Shown here: piece by piece, positions 32,114-41,736 of the stretch
Numbering within the stretch: the first letter of the stretch is position 1
Layout of the letters: each line of letters opens with the position of its first letter
DNA from: Carboxylicivirga sediminis
Lineage (GTDB): Bacteria > Bacteroidota > Bacteroidia > Bacteroidales > Marinilabiliaceae
DNA: 64,000 nucleotides
Reading direction: 5' to 3'
Assembly: GCF_018156225.1 (NCBI RefSeq)
Contig: NZ_JAGTAR010000005.1
Location: forward strand, 1-64,000
Notes under the pieces: generated by a model
What the model saw: only the letters and a program-made list of their open reading frames with translations
Told to the model about the DNA's origin: nothing
Database searches by the model: none
Translations under genes and position numbers: made by a program

Positions 32114-34081
32114 TTAAACCATCGAGTACGATAGATAATGATAATCGCGGTTATACCTCATCATTTGCTCAATAAAGTTTTCATCGTATGAAACAGTGAT
32201 ATCAACCACCTCCCCTTTATTATTCAATAGAGGCTCCAGCTTTGGATTGACAAAACCGGAGTAAGGGGCAACGTGCAGTTCGGCATAACGATTAAGCACT
32301 TCCTCATGTAATGGCTTATCAACCTTTACACCATATGTTTCAACCAATTTACGCGCAGCTTCATAATCACCCTGCGATTTAATGCGTTGCACCTCTCTCA
32401 ACAGTTGACCAAACAATTGCCTTAGCTTTTCATAGTTATTAACCTGGTAGTAGGTTTTATTATTACGCGAGTGCTGTTTTATTACCTCTTCTGCCTGACC
32501 ATGCTCCAACACCCATTTAGCAATCAACTGACGGTTACGCATGTGTGCCTGCTCAATATTGGATCCTTTATTGATGCGAGCTAATTGCACCATCAAACCA
32601 TTCCTGATATAGGAATTATATTGCGCTTTGGCCACATCCATATTTGGCACAAGGTCCAACTCCATCATTTTTTCATCGGCCATAAAATACAAGCCAAACA
32701 GATCAGCGCGCGCCTCTTCAATAACCGAACCATATGCTTTTAAGTCATCGGAACGCACACCCGGCTCCAACTTTCCAGAACCATGACCAACACATTCGTG
32801 CAAATGTGTATGCAAATGATCGGCCAATGCACCATACTTCTTATGAAGTTCAATTTCCTCCTTTGTACAGGCAAATTCTTCGATTACTCCCGATGTCAAT
32901 GAAGCCATCTCATAAGCTTCACTAATGTTGTTGAGTGATACCGACTTGGAGCCATGCACCTCTCTAATCCACTCAGCATTGGGCAGATTAATACCCAATG
33001 GCGATGCCGGGTAACAATCACCACCAAGCATAATGGCATTAATCACCTTCATACTTACGCCACTCACCTGCTCTTTGCGATGATTATCCATCACTGGCGA
33101 ATGATCTTCAAACCACTGCGCATTGGCACTTATTACAGATGCCTTGTCTGTTTCCTCTTTATCAGTGATATTAACGAGGCTCTCCCAGGTAGCTTTAAAA
33201 CCCAAAGAGTCGCCATACACTTCAATAAAGCCATTTATAAAATCAACTTCTCCGCTCTGCTCTTTGAGCCATTCAATGCTGTAGTTATCAAACAGCTTTA
33301 GGTCGCCTGTAGTATAGAAGTCGCACAACAACTTAATCACTTTTTGCTGTTGCTGATTTTCACATACTTCAGCGGCTTTATTCAAGTAATGAACTATCCG
33401 CTCTATTGCGGCAGAATATTTACCATTAATGCACCAAACTTCCTCCTTTATCTCATTCCCGTGTTTTATCAGGCGCGAATTCAGTCCGTGTGAAACGGGC
33501 TGAGCATCGTTCTTATCTATTACCTGCTTGTAAAAGTTCTCAGCCTCATCCTGTGTCAGGTTTTTGTAAAAATTATTGGCCGAGTGCAGAATAAGGTCTT
33601 TATCGTCATCCTGACACACACGCTTGGCCATTGCCTGCTCATTAAACAGCAACAGCTCCAGCTTTTCGAATAGCTCTGTATGGGAACTACATCTCAAATG
33701 TTCCAGCTGCTGAACAGATAGCTTTTCCACCCATGTTTTTAGCTTCATTGGGCTAAATTGAGGAACAAGCTTATCGGTGCTATAATGATGATGCATTCCA
33801 TTGGAGAATAACACCCTTTTGTAATATATCTCTAAATAAGTGTATTCATCATCAGTCTTGTCGACTGAATAATAAAGCACATCCAAACAATCTCTTAGCC
33901 AAAGATTATATTCGTTATGCTGATCCCAAATGATATCGCGACCAGCCAAAGCGGCTTCTGACAGATAATAGATATACAATTTCTTTTGCAAATCTAAATC
34001 ATCGAAACCGGGTATTCTGTAGCGAAGGATACGCAGGTCGGCAAATTGCTCCACCTGGTATTGAAAATTATTGCTTGCCAT
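32114..34081 (-). CDS. Dipeptidyl peptidase III (M49 zinc peptidase)
   Basis: A 655-residue metallopeptidase of family M49. The zinc site is the hallmark HECVGH (residues 428-433) with the second motif EEARAD (455-460), which supplies the third ligand. The enzyme removes dipeptides from the N terminus of short peptides. No signal peptide, so it is probably cytoplasmic, degrading imported oligopeptides, as proposed for Bacteroides enzymes. The start lies 17 bp after the stop of the upstream secreted-protein gene, which suggests a shared transcript. Threonine dehydrogenase is close by, consistent with peptide and amino-acid use. Confidence 0.9.
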   Translation of the reverse strand: MASNNFQYQVEQFADLRILRYRIPGFDDLDLQKKLYIYYLSEAALAGRDIIWDQHNEYNLWLRDCLDVLYYSVDKTDDEYTYLEIYYKRVLFSNGMHHHYSTDKLVPQFSPMKLKTWVEKLSVQQLEHLRCSSHTELFEKLELLLFNEQAMAKRVCQDDDKDLILHSANNFYKNLTQDEAENFYKQVIDKNDAQPVSHGLNSRLIKHGNEIKEEVWCINGKYSAAIERIVHYLNKAAEVCENQQQQKVIKLLCDFYTTGDLKLFDNYSIEWLKEQSGEVDFINGFIEVYGDSLGFKATWESLVNITDKEETDKASVISANAQWFEDHSPVMDNHRKEQVSGVSMKVINAIMLGGDCYPASPLGINLPNAEWIREVHGSKSVSLNNISEAYEMASLTSGVIEEFACTKEEIELHKKYGALADHLHTHLHECVGHGSGKLEPGVRSDDLKAYGSVIEEARADLFGLYFMADEKMMELDLVPNMDVAKAQYNSYIRNGLMVQLARINKGSNIEQAHMRNRQLIAKWVLEHGQAEEVIKQHSRNNKTYYQVNNYEKLRQLFGQLLREVQRIKSQGDYEAARKLVETYGVKVDKPLHEEVLNRYAELHVAPYSGFVNPKLEPLLNNKGEVVDITVSYDENFIEQMMRYNRDYHYLSYSMV

Positions 34082-34098
34082 TACATTTTATATTTTAA

Positions 34099-35298
34099 CT
34101 ATTGTCGCTTGGGGTTACGCAAGTCAATATCTTTTTTCAGTTCCCAAACTCCCTTACTAAATTTAAATGCATTGTATGAAAAATCGGGTCCATAATATTG
34201 GTAAACGCCTCTAAACATCGGATCCGCCGGTTCGAGGTTATCAAAAACAATCATCTTTTGATTGGTATCGTAACGCAGCATCATAGTAGCTTTTGCCGAA
34301 TACTCAAATACAATTCTGTTACGCGTTAACCTATCGGTTTTAAATATCGGAGCGCCAAAACGAATCCGGTTATTCTGAACAATTAAGACATCCAAAACGC
34401 GTCTTTTCATAAACTCATCGTGCCCTTTGTAGCCAATAAGCGTATAATAGGTTTGATTGCCACTCTGATTTTCAATTATGTCGAGATAAAGCGCTCCGTA
34501 CCATTTTTTATCTGATAAAGTAGAGCGTTCAGGTGATTTTATTTTGTCCGATGTATCAATTAAAGGTTTAACAATTATGCTTTCATCGTTAATAATAACA
34601 GCTCCATAGAAATGTTGCTTAAAATCTTTCTTTTGGATGTTGTAAGTACACACCTTCACACGCCCATCTTTTGAATGTAAGGTTTTCATGCGTTTCAGTT
34701 GTGAAAATCCATTTTCATAGTACTCCTTATCAGTCCATAAGCGCATGAGCCGTTTCTCAATAATGTTATTGAGAGAATCCTTTTGCGTATCTTCGGTCAA
34801 CATTTGCAAATGTTCAAACAAACCTTTGGTTACCAAATCCGATGCATTGATTAGTTGCTTCTTTCCTCGATGTATGGAAACACTGTAGATGTCTTCCTGC
34901 TTTTGTGCGATATTAATGATTAACGAGACATTACTTTTTGCCTCAGTTATTTGCACTTCCTCACTATAGCTCCAGGTTTTTCCAGCATAATTAACCAACC
35001 ATTCTAATTGATATACTCCACTGTAAGTATTTGTACCAAAAGCTACAACTACCATCTCCAGATCCTCTGATTTGACCACTTGTAACTTCTTCGTATGACG
35101 CATTATCTCGTTAAGCTCAGTATCCGATTTCCAAATACTGTGAAGTGCTTTATTGAGTTCCTGCAACTCAAATCGTTTGTTGTTAGGATCCAATTTAACT
35201 TCCAATGCGTTCAGCCGTTCTGCCCACTCTTTTGATTCTTGAGCAAATAGATTGATCGAAAACATTATTAATACCAGTAGTGAGAATTGTCTAATCAT
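34099..35298 (-). CDS. Secreted protein of unknown function
   Basis: A 399-residue protein with a clean signal peptide (MIRQFSLLVLIMFSINLFAQ). The mature part is mixed alpha/beta and rich in charged residues, with no motif I recognise; there is no second membrane segment and no evident sorting tail. Repeated aromatic-rich strands (WYGALYLDIIENQSGNQTYYT, PMFRGVYQYYGPDFSYNAFKF) suggest a beta-rich fold in the second half. Transcribed with the downstream peptidase gene, 17 bp away. A consensus -7 box lies 24 bp upstream, so the pair is its own unit. Function not assigned. Confidence 0.78.
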   Translation of the reverse strand: MIRQFSLLVLIMFSINLFAQESKEWAERLNALEVKLDPNNKRFELQELNKALHSIWKSDTELNEIMRHTKKLQVVKSEDLEMVVVAFGTNTYSGVYQLEWLVNYAGKTWSYSEEVQITEAKSNVSLIINIAQKQEDIYSVSIHRGKKQLINASDLVTKGLFEHLQMLTEDTQKDSLNNIIEKRLMRLWTDKEYYENGFSQLKRMKTLHSKDGRVKVCTYNIQKKDFKQHFYGAVIINDESIIVKPLIDTSDKIKSPERSTLSDKKWYGALYLDIIENQSGNQTYYTLIGYKGHDEFMKRRVLDVLIVQNNRIRFGAPIFKTDRLTRNRIVFEYSAKATMMLRYDTNQKMIVFDNLEPADPMFRGVYQYYGPDFSYNAFKFSKGVWELKKDIDLRNPKRQ

Positions 35299-35321
35299 CG
35301 TGCTGTTTTTGATTAACTACA

Positions 35322-35329
35322 CAAATTTA
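35322..35329 (-). promoter_or_regulatory. -7 box of the secreted-protein/peptidase unit
   Basis: Perfect TAAATTTG on the minus strand, 24 bp before the start at 35298. No clear -33 TTTG. Confidence 0.5.
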
Positions 35330-35356
35330 AAAATAAATGATGACTAGCTATGGCAA

Positions 35357-35383
35357 TAAAAAAGGCAGCCATACGACTGCCTT
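35357..35383 (-). terminator. Rho-independent terminator of tdh
   Basis: AAGGCAG and CTGCCTT arms around 8 nt, followed on the minus strand by TTTTTTATT. It lies 23 bp after the tdh stop. Confidence 0.88.
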
Positions 35384-35405
35384 CATAAAATATTTCTTTA
35401 TTGCC

Positions 35406-36437
35406 TTAGTCCCAGTTAAGAAGCACTTTTCCGCAATTACCTTCTTCCATTACATCAAAACCTTTCTGGAAATCGTTGATGCTATACTGATGTGTAATAA
35501 TTGGTGACAAGTCAAGTCCAGACATCAACATTTGTTCCATGTGATACCAGGTTTCATACATTTCGCGACCGTAAATACCTTTCAATGTGAGCCCTTTGAA
35601 TATAATTCTGTTCCAATCAACCTGTGTAGTAGATGGTAAAATCCCTAACAATGAAATCTTTCCTGAATTATACATGTGCTCAACCAGTTGATTAAATGCT
35701 GCAGGCGCACCTGAACACTCCAAACCAATATCAAAACCAATCATTCCCAGGTCATCCATTACATCACGAAGGTTCTCAGTAATTGGATTAACTACACGGG
35801 TAGCTCCCATCTTACGGGCTAATTCAGCTCTGAATTCATTTGTTTCGGTAGCTACTACATAACGTGCTCCGGCAAACTTAGCCACAGCAACAGCCATACT
35901 GCCGATTAGGCCTGAACCAGTTATTAAAACATCTTCGCCAATTAATGGAAATGATAAAGCTGTGTGTGTAGCATTACCAAATGGATCCATAATTGCCAGA
36001 ACCTCATCTGGAATAGATGCATTGATCTTCATCACATTGGCTGAAGGCACCTTTACATATTCAGCAAATGAACCATCGATATTAACACCAATGCCTACAG
36101 TTTTTTCGCAGATATGCTGACGGCCCCGACGACAGTTTCGACAATGACCACATGCGATATGGCCTTCACCGGTTACGCGATCACCCTCTTTAAACTCAGT
36201 CACTTCGCTACCTAACTTTGCCACATGGCCCACATACTCATGACCAATGGTCATGCCTACAGGAATGGTGTTTTGAGCCCATTCATCCCACTTATAAATG
36301 TGCAGATCTGTTCCACAAATGGCCGACTTAGACACCTTGATTAATACATCATTAGGTCCAATTTCGGGAATCTTCACTTCTTCTAACCAAATACCTTTTT
36401 CGGCTTTTGATTTTACAAGTGCTTTCATCGTTGTCAT
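35406..36437 (-). CDS. tdh: L-threonine 3-dehydrogenase
   Basis: A 343-residue zinc-dependent alcohol-dehydrogenase-type enzyme that oxidises threonine to 2-amino-3-oxobutyrate with NAD. The catalytic zinc region [15 protein letters not shown] and GHEYVGHVA, the structural zinc set [15 protein letters not shown] and the nucleotide-binding [16 protein letters not shown] are all present and match the Tdh group closely. The in-frame ATG at 36428 ([14 protein letters not shown]) gives the usual family N terminus and may be the real start. The normal partner kbl (2-amino-3-ketobutyrate CoA ligase) is not in the window. Single-gene unit. Confidence 0.93.
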   Translation of the reverse strand: MTTMKALVKSKAEKGIWLEEVKIPEIGPNDVLIKVSKSAICGTDLHIYKWDEWAQNTIPVGMTIGHEYVGHVAKLGSEVTEFKEGDRVTGEGHIACGHCRNCRRGRQHICEKTVGIGVNIDGSFAEYVKVPSANVMKINASIPDEVLAIMDPFGNATHTALSFPLIGEDVLITGSGLIGSMAVAVAKFAGARYVVATETNEFRAELARKMGATRVVNPITENLRDVMDDLGMIGFDIGLECSGAPAAFNQLVEHMYNSGKISLLGILPSTTQVDWNRIIFKGLTLKGIYGREMYETWYHMEQMLMSGLDLSPIITHQYSINDFQKGFDVMEEGNCGKVLLNWD

Positions 36438-36544
36438 TGTCTTATTTTTTAGCGTGTAATTATATTCCTATCTATTTTTAATCTAAATAACAAATGTGCA
36501 AAAGGTATTTGAATTGCACCTATGATTATTATCAGATTTGTAAA

Positions 36545-36577
36545 ATAAATAAAGGCCGGCACGTTTGCCAGCCTTTT
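36545..36577 (-). terminator. Terminator of the second SusC/SusD pair
   Basis: On the minus strand AAAAGGCTGGC pairs with GCCGGCCTTT (one mismatch) around 6 nt, followed by TTTATTTATTTTA. It ends 23 bp after the stop at 36600. Confidence 0.8.
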
Positions 36578-36599
36578 GGAACGATTATTTTAGGTTTAG

Positions 36600-38285
36600 T
36601 TATTTAGCCCACCAAAGAGTAGTCGCTTGTAAGTCCACTCCTTGACGCTCAAGAGCCTCTTCCAAGTTATCTCCATTAGTTGTATATGCATTAGTACCAT
36701 AACGCATTCTTTGCGGATATTTTCCATTAAGATCTCCCATTCCATAAATATCAGGATCATCAACACCTGCAGCTAGCTCAGTCGGAAAGCCTGTATCGCG
36801 AACAATTGCCCATGCTTCAAAACCTTCTGTATAATTAATTAACCAACGCTGTATAGCGATCATCTCTTCATCATTAGCCCCAGTTAGGTTGGCCATTGGT
36901 GAGTCTGCCAAAAATGTTGTAATATCATCAGGAGCAACACCCCAAAGCAACATAGCCTGCTCCAATCCACTACGATACAAAGCATTAGCATCTCCAGTCA
37001 CAAATCCTTTAACTACAGCTTCCGCTCGCATAAAATATGCATCAGCAGACGACACAACTACTTCAGGTGCAATTGGTACTGACTCATTTTTAGGTGCGAC
37101 AATATAGTCAGCCGGCATACTATAAAACTCCCTTCGATTATAATCATACATTTCACCATTCAAGCGAGGAGGTTGGCCAATGTAATACGTATCTACATCT
37201 ATGGTAACAACTGTTTCTCCATTTTCATTTGTACTTGTGGTATAAACTGCACCAGCTTCATCAAGATTTGCGAGAATAAAATCTCTTCGTTTTGCATATA
37301 AAGCATCATCATCTGATTCTGGCTGAGGTATTGTTATCTCACCACCAGGAGCTGGCTTGGCATATTTTTCTAAGCGAGGATCAGCATTATCTTGCAAATA
37401 ATTAATAACATACTTGCTTACAGTCCATTTTGAACCATATCCACCAAAGTTATGCCAAACATCACCATATGCCGCACTATTCCATTGGCTAATTACATTA
37501 TCCTTTGGCAACAAAGCATTGTCTTCAAAATCTTCCAAAAAGGAACCTCCCATAGCCTCAGTGATAGCAGGTGAGGAAAAATTATCACCTTCAGCACCAT
37601 TTGCCCTTAATGCAAGACGTAATTTTAATGTGTTAGCAAGGGCCTTCCACTTTTGAAGGTCGCCTCCAAAGAATAAATCATTTTCACCAAGATCTTCATT
37701 TAATTCACCAGTAGTAGTTGCACTACCAATTGTTTCAATAGCTAGAGTCAGATCAGTGATCATTCCTGAATAAATATCTTTCTGCGTATCAAACTTTGGA
37801 AGTAATACATCTAAACTACCTGTTTCACTATAGGGTATTTCTCCAAAAGTATCTGTAAAATACATAAAGTAAAGACTACGCATAACCAAACCAACAGCAT
37901 ATGCTAATGGATTCTCTCTATCACCTCCTTCTCCAGTAATTTGGAGATAGGTAACCAGAGTGCCCGTATAGCCTTCAAAATAATCCCAAGTAGCATTAGT
38001 ATAGCCTCCACTATAACTATAACCTAGAGCATCACTCCACCAAGAACCATTAAAACCGAAACAAAACTGACCGGCATAACGATCTGCATGTATCAATTGA
38101 CCACGCCAATATGGATAGCGATTTGGTGCGATTAAATTTACTTGAGCCTTAGTGATAAAATATTTCGCTTCAATATTTTCGCCTGTTATAGCTGAAGGAT
38201 CCTGATTAAATTCTTCAAACTTATCAGTACAAGCACCCACTAAGCTCAATAATAATGCAATTATTAATAAATTATATACTTTCAT
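36600..38285 (-). CDS. SusD-like outer-membrane lipoprotein (second pair)
   Basis: A 561-residue surface lipoprotein with lipobox SLVGAC (Cys19) followed by TDKFEEFNQDPSAI. The body fits the SusD-like type 2 group, with helical TPR-like parts (FYFTDTFGEIPYSE) and the common internal WKALANTLKLRLALRA block, and it ends WWAK. SusD proteins sit on top of the partner SusC pore and capture the ligand. This gene follows its SusC by 17 bp. It is clearly a paralogue of the SusD at 41737-43482, sharing the layout and several blocks. The ligand is not known; no glycan enzyme lies in the cluster. Confidence 0.92.
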   Translation of the reverse strand: MKVYNLLIIALLLSLVGACTDKFEEFNQDPSAITGENIEAKYFITKAQVNLIAPNRYPYWRGQLIHADRYAGQFCFGFNGSWWSDALGYSYSGGYTNATWDYFEGYTGTLVTYLQITGEGGDRENPLAYAVGLVMRSLYFMYFTDTFGEIPYSETGSLDVLLPKFDTQKDIYSGMITDLTLAIETIGSATTTGELNEDLGENDLFFGGDLQKWKALANTLKLRLALRANGAEGDNFSSPAITEAMGGSFLEDFEDNALLPKDNVISQWNSAAYGDVWHNFGGYGSKWTVSKYVINYLQDNADPRLEKYAKPAPGGEITIPQPESDDDALYAKRRDFILANLDEAGAVYTTSTNENGETVVTIDVDTYYIGQPPRLNGEMYDYNRREFYSMPADYIVAPKNESVPIAPEVVVSSADAYFMRAEAVVKGFVTGDANALYRSGLEQAMLLWGVAPDDITTFLADSPMANLTGANDEEMIAIQRWLINYTEGFEAWAIVRDTGFPTELAAGVDDPDIYGMGDLNGKYPQRMRYGTNAYTTNGDNLEEALERQGVDLQATTLWWAK

Positions 38286-38302
38286 AATTCAACTCTTTAA
38301 AA

Positions 38303-41300
38303 TTAGAACTTAAGGTTAACATTAAATCCAATGCTCCGTGCTGAAGGAAGCGGATTGTAAAGAATACCCTGAGAGAAATTACCTGTACTATAACTCATTT
38401 CAGGATCAAAGTTCGGCGAGTCTTTATAAATAAAGAATAGGTTACGCGCTATTACGCCGACAGATACACTTTTCAAAAATGTGTCATCAATTATTGACTG
38501 AGGTAAACGATATGTCAATGACATTTCACGTAAACGCACGTTAGTCTGACTGTACACATAAGGAGCTCCTAAACCAGAAACAGCACCCCAATATTGTTCA
38601 GCAGTTATTGAAGTTTCATTTGGCACATAAATAGGATTTCCACTTCCATCTTCCCCATTCTGAACAACAGCATCCAATACTACATCACCATCTCTATATT
38701 TTAAAGAACGATCTGAAACACCATTTGCATCTAACGCAGCATCAGTACCCGAGTAAAACTCTCCTCCAAATCTAGCATCAATCAAAAACCTAAACGTAAA
38801 CGTTTTAAAATCAATAGTATTAGTCAGACCTGCTAAAGCATCTGGCTGATAGTTACCCAATAGCTTTGCTTCACTATCAGTTGGAACACCATCCGAATTA
38901 ACAATCATCCTTCCATCTTCTGTTCTAGCGTAGTCCGTTCCCCATATCTCACCAAATCCTCCTCCAACAGTACCCTGCACAAAGATATTTCCACTATTAG
39001 TTTGTCCAAATGCAAATGTTTCGGTACCTGCTATTAATGAATTTAATTTATTGTCATTCTGAGAATAATTCAATGCAACATCCCAAGTTAAATTTGAGGT
39101 CTTTATAGGGGTACCACCAAGTAATATTTCGAAACCAGTATTTTGAATTTCTCCTACGTTATCAATTACTTTTGAGTAACCTGTTGCAGCTGCTACCGGC
39201 ACAGGAAAAATCAAATCAGTAGACTTTATATCATAAAATGTAAAATCTGTATAAATACGATTTTTTAAGAAGCGCAATTCAGCACCAGCCTCTATTGAAG
39301 TTATTGATTCGGGCTTTAAATTTTCATTATTTTTGGTACTGCTTCTACTCATGGTTGTACGTCCTAGATATGAATCAGTAGCTGAATCAATGGTATAAAC
39401 ATCAACTAGTCTGAAAGGATCGGTATCATTACCAACCTCTGCCCAACTAACTCTCAACTTGGCAAAATCAAGTATTCCGCCTCCTAAATCCAGTGCTTCA
39501 TGTAACAGTACTGAGGTACTAACAGAAGGATAGAAGAAGGACCAGTTATCCTTAGGAAGAGAAGAGGACCAGTCATTTCGTCCAGTAACATCTAAATACA
39601 ACCATCTATCAAATGAAATAGAAGCGGTCGCATATAGCGAGTTCACGGTGCGCTTTTTTAATGGTGCATATCCTGTAAAAACTTGCTCAGCAATATCTAC
39701 AGGAGGGCCATCAGGTATTCTATAATCTTCGCCATTTATGCGGAAGAACGCTTCTCCCCTATACATATGATTACCACCAAATGAAGCACTTAAATTTATA
39801 CGATCACTTATATCTTTATTAAATAAGAATAAGAAATCAGCATTGGTTTCTGTTGTTTTAAACTGCCTAAAGTTAAATCTCCCTTGTGGATAGAACCAAT
39901 GACCATAGCCTTCTTCTGTTTCAATATTATGATTTGTAAAATCTGTACCTATTCTAACGAAAGCTGAAAGCCAGGCGTTGAAATCATATTGTATTTTAAC
40001 AAATCCATTAAAACGATTCTTCCAGTCTTCTTTTCTATTTTGATATTGTGTAAAATAGGCGTTAGCTCCTAATGTATTGTATGAATTTGCCATTCCAAAC
40101 TCATCAACCTGATTAGCTTTTAAATCATTTATAATCAAGTTACGAGGAATTGAATACACATCTCCCATAACACCCTCAGTACCTAGTGTTGGTCTATTTT
40201 CACCATATTGGTAAAAATATGTTGCTTTTGCATCAAGTGTTAACTTATCAGCCATCTTAGCGAAACCACGCAAATTAAAATTATGACGAGTTAAATCAGA
40301 ATTAGGCAACATGGATTGAGCATCAGTGTTGGTATAGGAGAATCTCACATTAGCATCTTCATTACCAGCATCTAATGCCACAGAAGTAATTACAGTTGTC
40401 CCTGTTTCCAAGAAATCTTTAACATTATCAGGTTGCGCAGTATATGGTTTATTTTCGTCAGTCCAATAAAGCTTGCTTGAACCATCCATTACTGCTCCCC
40501 ATGAACCTCCAGCTTGCTTTAAGTCTTCAATATTATCAGGCACAAACCCTTGCTTGCCTTGTCCATATTGATTTTGGTATTCTGGAAGTATCATTGGTGT
40601 ATCAAAAGTTAAACTAGAAGAAACAGTAACTCCAAGGCCTTTCGTTGTAGAACCTTTTTTAGTAGTAATTAATATAACACCATTTGCGGCCCTTGAACCA
40701 TAGAGTGCTGCAGCATTAGGACCTTTTAAAACGGTCATTGACGCAATATCGTCTGGATTTAGATCTGATATACCGTTACCATAATCGGTTTTGGAATAGG
40801 CCCCTGTATCATCACTAGCCGAAGAACCTTGTGCACTATTATCCATTGGTACTCCATCCACTACATACAATGGCTGGTTGTTTCCTGTAATAGAGTTATT
40901 ACCACGAATTGTAACCTTTGAACTACTGCCTGGACCAAAAGCACCCTGAGTAATATTTACTCCAGCAACTTTACCTGCTAGTGAATTCATAACGTTAACA
41001 TCTTTGACTGTAGATATTTCGTCACCACCTACCTCAGTAACGGTATATCCAAGAGCTTTCTTTTCTCTAGTTAATCCCAAGGCTGTTACAACCACCTCAT
41101 CCATACCAATTACATCAGATACCATGGCAACACTAATTGTAGTAGTATTCGCAGCTACCTCTTGAGTATCCATTCCAACAAATGAGAATACAATAACAGC
41201 ACCTTGCGGTACAGTAATGTTATAGTTACCATCAATATCGGTAATGGTACCATTTGTTGTACCTTTTTGCACAACAGAAACACCCGGAATAGGCTGTCCG

Positions 41301-41419
41301 TCTTCTGAACTAGTTACTGTTCCAGTAACTGTTAGGTCCTGAGCGTATAAAAACGCTCCAAACATGAGTGTTGGAATAAGCAACAAACATCTTTTAAACC
41401 AACTTACATTTCTTTTCAT
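38303..41419 (-). CDS. SusC/RagA TonB-dependent outer-membrane receptor (second pair)
   Basis: A 1038-residue TonB-dependent pore. It has a signal peptide ending FLYAQ, a carboxypeptidase-regulatory-like domain (about residues 29-110, with GTTNGTITDIDGNYNI), the SusC box GMDEVVVTALG, the plug domain (about 120-235: SLAGKVAGV, NNQPLYVVDGVPMDN, VLKGPNAAALYGSRAANGVI) and a large beta-barrel ending in a Phe (NVNLKF). The C-terminal Phe and length are normal. It takes up a ligand captured by the SusD lipoprotein, using TonB energy. A strong terminator (41652-41685) precedes it, so it probably has its own promoter in the 317-bp gap. Confidence 0.95.
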   Translation of the reverse strand: MKRNVSWFKRCLLLIPTLMFGAFLYAQDLTVTGTVTSSEDGQPIPGVSVVQKGTTNGTITDIDGNYNITVPQGAVIVFSFVGMDTQEVAANTTTISVAMVSDVIGMDEVVVTALGLTREKKALGYTVTEVGGDEISTVKDVNVMNSLAGKVAGVNITQGAFGPGSSSKVTIRGNNSITGNNQPLYVVDGVPMDNSAQGSSASDDTGAYSKTDYGNGISDLNPDDIASMTVLKGPNAAALYGSRAANGVILITTKKGSTTKGLGVTVSSSLTFDTPMILPEYQNQYGQGKQGFVPDNIEDLKQAGGSWGAVMDGSSKLYWTDENKPYTAQPDNVKDFLETGTTVITSVALDAGNEDANVRFSYTNTDAQSMLPNSDLTRHNFNLRGFAKMADKLTLDAKATYFYQYGENRPTLGTEGVMGDVYSIPRNLIINDLKANQVDEFGMANSYNTLGANAYFTQYQNRKEDWKNRFNGFVKIQYDFNAWLSAFVRIGTDFTNHNIETEEGYGHWFYPQGRFNFRQFKTTETNADFLFLFNKDISDRINLSASFGGNHMYRGEAFFRINGEDYRIPDGPPVDIAEQVFTGYAPLKKRTVNSLYATASISFDRWLYLDVTGRNDWSSSLPKDNWSFFYPSVSTSVLLHEALDLGGGILDFAKLRVSWAEVGNDTDPFRLVDVYTIDSATDSYLGRTTMSRSSTKNNENLKPESITSIEAGAELRFLKNRIYTDFTFYDIKSTDLIFPVPVAAATGYSKVIDNVGEIQNTGFEILLGGTPIKTSNLTWDVALNYSQNDNKLNSLIAGTETFAFGQTNSGNIFVQGTVGGGFGEIWGTDYARTEDGRMIVNSDGVPTDSEAKLLGNYQPDALAGLTNTIDFKTFTFRFLIDARFGGEFYSGTDAALDANGVSDRSLKYRDGDVVLDAVVQNGEDGSGNPIYVPNETSITAEQYWGAVSGLGAPYVYSQTNVRLREMSLTYRLPQSIIDDTFLKSVSVGVIARNLFFIYKDSPNFDPEMSYSTGNFSQGILYNPLPSARSIGFNVNLKF

Positions 41420-41488
41420 ACGTGTGATTTTTAGGTTACTATTTGACCCAGAGCGTTACAAAATGTTAACACCTCAGGTTTCCCTTAA

Positions 41489-41511
41489 AGCTGAATCGAC
41501 CGATTCCAGCT
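41489..41511. repeat. Inverted repeat in the leader of the second SusC gene
   Basis: AGCTGAATCG and CGATTCCAGCT pair with one bulged base around AC. It lies about 70-90 bp before the start at 41419 and could be an operator or leader hairpin. Confidence 0.4.
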
Positions 41512-41651
41512 AGTTTACTCAGTTAATTACAACAGGTTAAGACCACATCAATGTAAGTAGTTATTAAAAGAACTTCAAGTCTGTTTTTACATTATTTTAC
41601 AATTGGGAACATATTTAATCACTTAAAAACATATCTACACCCAGATATATT

Positions 41652-41685
41652 ATACAAAAGGAGCCCTGCCTAAGCAGAGCTCCTT
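41652..41685 (-). terminator. Rho-independent terminator of the first SusC/SusD pair
   Basis: Arms AAGGAGC/GCTCCTT with an inner CTGC/GCAG stem around TTAG, then TTTTGTAT on the minus strand. It separates the two pairs transcriptionally. Confidence 0.88.
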
Positions 41686-41736
41686 CAATTAATCGCACTT
41701 ATATAATAGTTTGGTTTTAGAGACTTATTAATAAGT

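Larger units (their letters stand above)
41420..41736. other. Gap between the two SusC/SusD pairs
   Basis: No gene. It contains the terminator of the first pair (41652-41685), an AT-rich stretch likely holding the promoter of the second SusC gene (no clean -7 box found), and a hairpin in its leader (41489-41511). Confidence 0.6.
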